Source: Nemertoderma westbladi (Eukaryota; Xenacoelomorpha; Nemertodermatida; Nemertodermatidae). From it: DNA of 29,780 bases. The translations under genes were made by a program, and so were the position numbers. Below the pieces are notes generated by a model. It worked only from the letters and a program-made list of their open reading frames with translations. It had not been told where the DNA came from and ran no database searches. Positions 28,815 to 29,780 of the stretch are shown in pieces (positions within the stretch are counted from its first letter, which is position 1; each line of letters opens with the position of its first letter). The stretch spans positions 1 to 29,780 of the forward strand of contig JAUCBJ010000020.1 of the NCBI GenBank assembly GCA_032718475.1. The letters are read 5' to 3'.

Positions 28815-29780
28815 CTGCATCGCAATTACCTTCGGGTGTAACATCAACCACATCATCTGCAGGCTCGTCTTTTATATGTATAACTGTCCCCATGACGTCA
28901 TAACCGGAAGAGCAAATTGTTTCAGAACTCAACGTTTGATTATCTCCAGAACAAACATACGATAATGAATTCGATGTTTGCACTGTAGGTGGCGTGAGTA
29001 AATGTTCCCCCTTGATGGTTGATTGGTCAAAATGTTTATTATAACTTCTATATGTGTTGCCCATGTAATTAGGCAACACCATTCGTTTTGTGATTAAAGT
29101 TTTTCTTTGTTGTTGTGAAACCTCCCGCTGGGGTCGTAGTTGAAGGCGTGGGTACGTCCGCGGAGTAAGAGATGGTGGTTGTGGAGTAGAATCGGTCGGG
29201 AGATTAACCGGTAAATGGGAATGTTGAGGAGCTTGAGTTGAAGAATCGTTTAGAAAGGTGGTAGGGGCATCGGAGTGTATCATTGGTGTAGCAGTGGGGT
29301 GTATCATTGGTGTAGCAGTGGGGTGTATCATTGGTGTAGCAGTGGGGTGTATCATTGGTGTAGCAGTGGGGTGTATCATTGGTGTAGCAGTGGGGTGTAT
29401 CATTGGTGTAGCATTGGAGTGTATCATTGGTGTAGCAGTGGGATGTATCATTGGTGTAGCAGTGGGGTGTATCATTGGTGTAGCAGTGGGGTGTATCATT
29501 GGTGTAGCATTGGAGTGTATCATTGGTGTAGCAGTGGGGTGTATCATTGGTGTAGCAGTGGGGTGTATCATTGGTGTAGCATTGGAGTGTATCATTGGTG
29601 TAGCAGTGGGGTGTATCATTGGTGTAGCAGTGGGGTGTATCATTGGTGTAGCAGTGGGGTGTATCATTGGTGTAGCATTGGAGTGTATCATTGGTGTAGC
29701 AGTGGGATGTATCATTGGTGTAGCAGTGGGGTGTATCATTGGTGTAGCAGTGGGGTGTATCATTGGTGTAGCATTGGAGT
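28815..29780 (-). CDS. Coding exon with an 8-residue tandem repeat and IKDEP motif (5' end outside window)
   Basis: The frame is open from the right edge to GATGCAG|GTAAAT, a good splice donor (exon end 28815, phase 1). Read through, the frame would stop at TAA only two codons later, so splicing is the likelier reading. The N-terminal part in view is about 21 copies of MIHPTATP or MIHSNATP, encoded by a 24-bp unit. Then comes a low-complexity Ser/Thr/Pro/Gln segment (QAPQHSHLPVNLPTDSTP), a basic patch (RPQREVSQQQRKTLITKR), and an acidic end with VIHIKDEPADDVVDV. I-K-D-E-P is a SUMO-acceptor-type motif common in nuclear transcription factors and cofactors. The protein family is not recognised. 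A disordered nuclear regulator is a reasonable inference. The non-repeat part has balanced codons and no AT-rich skew, which supports real coding. Confidence 0.65.
29270..29780 (-). repeat. 24-bp coding minisatellite, about 21 copies
   Basis: Each unit reads ATTGGTGTAGCAGTGGGGTG (first 20 nt of one phase, plus strand), encoding M-I-H-P-T-A-T-P on the minus strand. Variants are GCATTGGAGT (S-N instead of P-T), GTGGGATG (silent) and a terminal S-D unit. The order GGGATG-GGGG-GGGG-TTGGAG starts at about 29436 and again at about 29700. That is 264 bp, or 11 units, showing a higher-order duplication. All changes keep the frame. Confidence 0.92.

Overview
The window looks like non-genic, repeat-rich nuclear DNA of an invertebrate animal. 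It holds three different non-LTR retrotransposons (LINEs), several minisatellites, about 11.7 kb of a 37-bp satellite, AT-rich non-coding stretches, and exon-like open frames that end at GT splice donors. There are no bacterial operons, rRNA or tRNA genes. A CR1/L2-type LINE with a 2A-like peptide, and RTE-type and zinc-knuckle LINEs beside it, fit a marine invertebrate (mollusc, echinoderm, lancelet, annelid or similar). The sequence alone does not settle the phylum.

Layout. 1-4480 (minus): most of a CR1/L2-like LINE. Its ORF2 (endonuclease plus reverse transcriptase) is open for 782 codons and runs off the left edge. Its ORF1, carrying an FP25K-like C-terminal domain, has two offsetting frameshifts. 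4481-5720: non-coding, with a double hairpin and a perfect 32-bp palindrome. 5721-6380: a 33-bp minisatellite. 6389-9347: a composite element bounded by long imperfect inverted repeats. It contains a 44-bp G-quadruplex-prone minisatellite, a 5'-truncated LINE with a YADD box, and a MITE nested in its right arm. 9348-10002: AT-rich, with one candidate spliced exon.

10003-25428: a 37-bp satellite split in two by an almost complete RTE-like LINE (15515-19266), with a 9-bp target-site duplication made of satellite sequence. The LINE's 5' UTR holds a duplicated two-hairpin module in which both arms of each stem differ between copies but pairing is kept. The left satellite block carries many CpG-to-TpG/CpA variants and several local higher-order repeats. 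The right block is more uniform at first, then becomes a mosaic of length variants with a 195-bp higher-order period.

25429-29780: AT-rich, with one candidate exon on the plus strand, the apparent 3' tail of another LINE, and at the right end a minus-strand coding exon. That exon contains a 24-bp (8-residue) coding minisatellite, followed by a Ser/Thr/Pro-rich tail with an IKDEP SUMO-type motif, and ends at a splice donor. A second minus-strand open frame near 28.1 kb is phase-compatible as the next exon.

Most long open frames here are by-products of stop-free tandem repeats. Only the LINE proteins and the right-end exon are supported as real coding sequence; the other exons are candidates.
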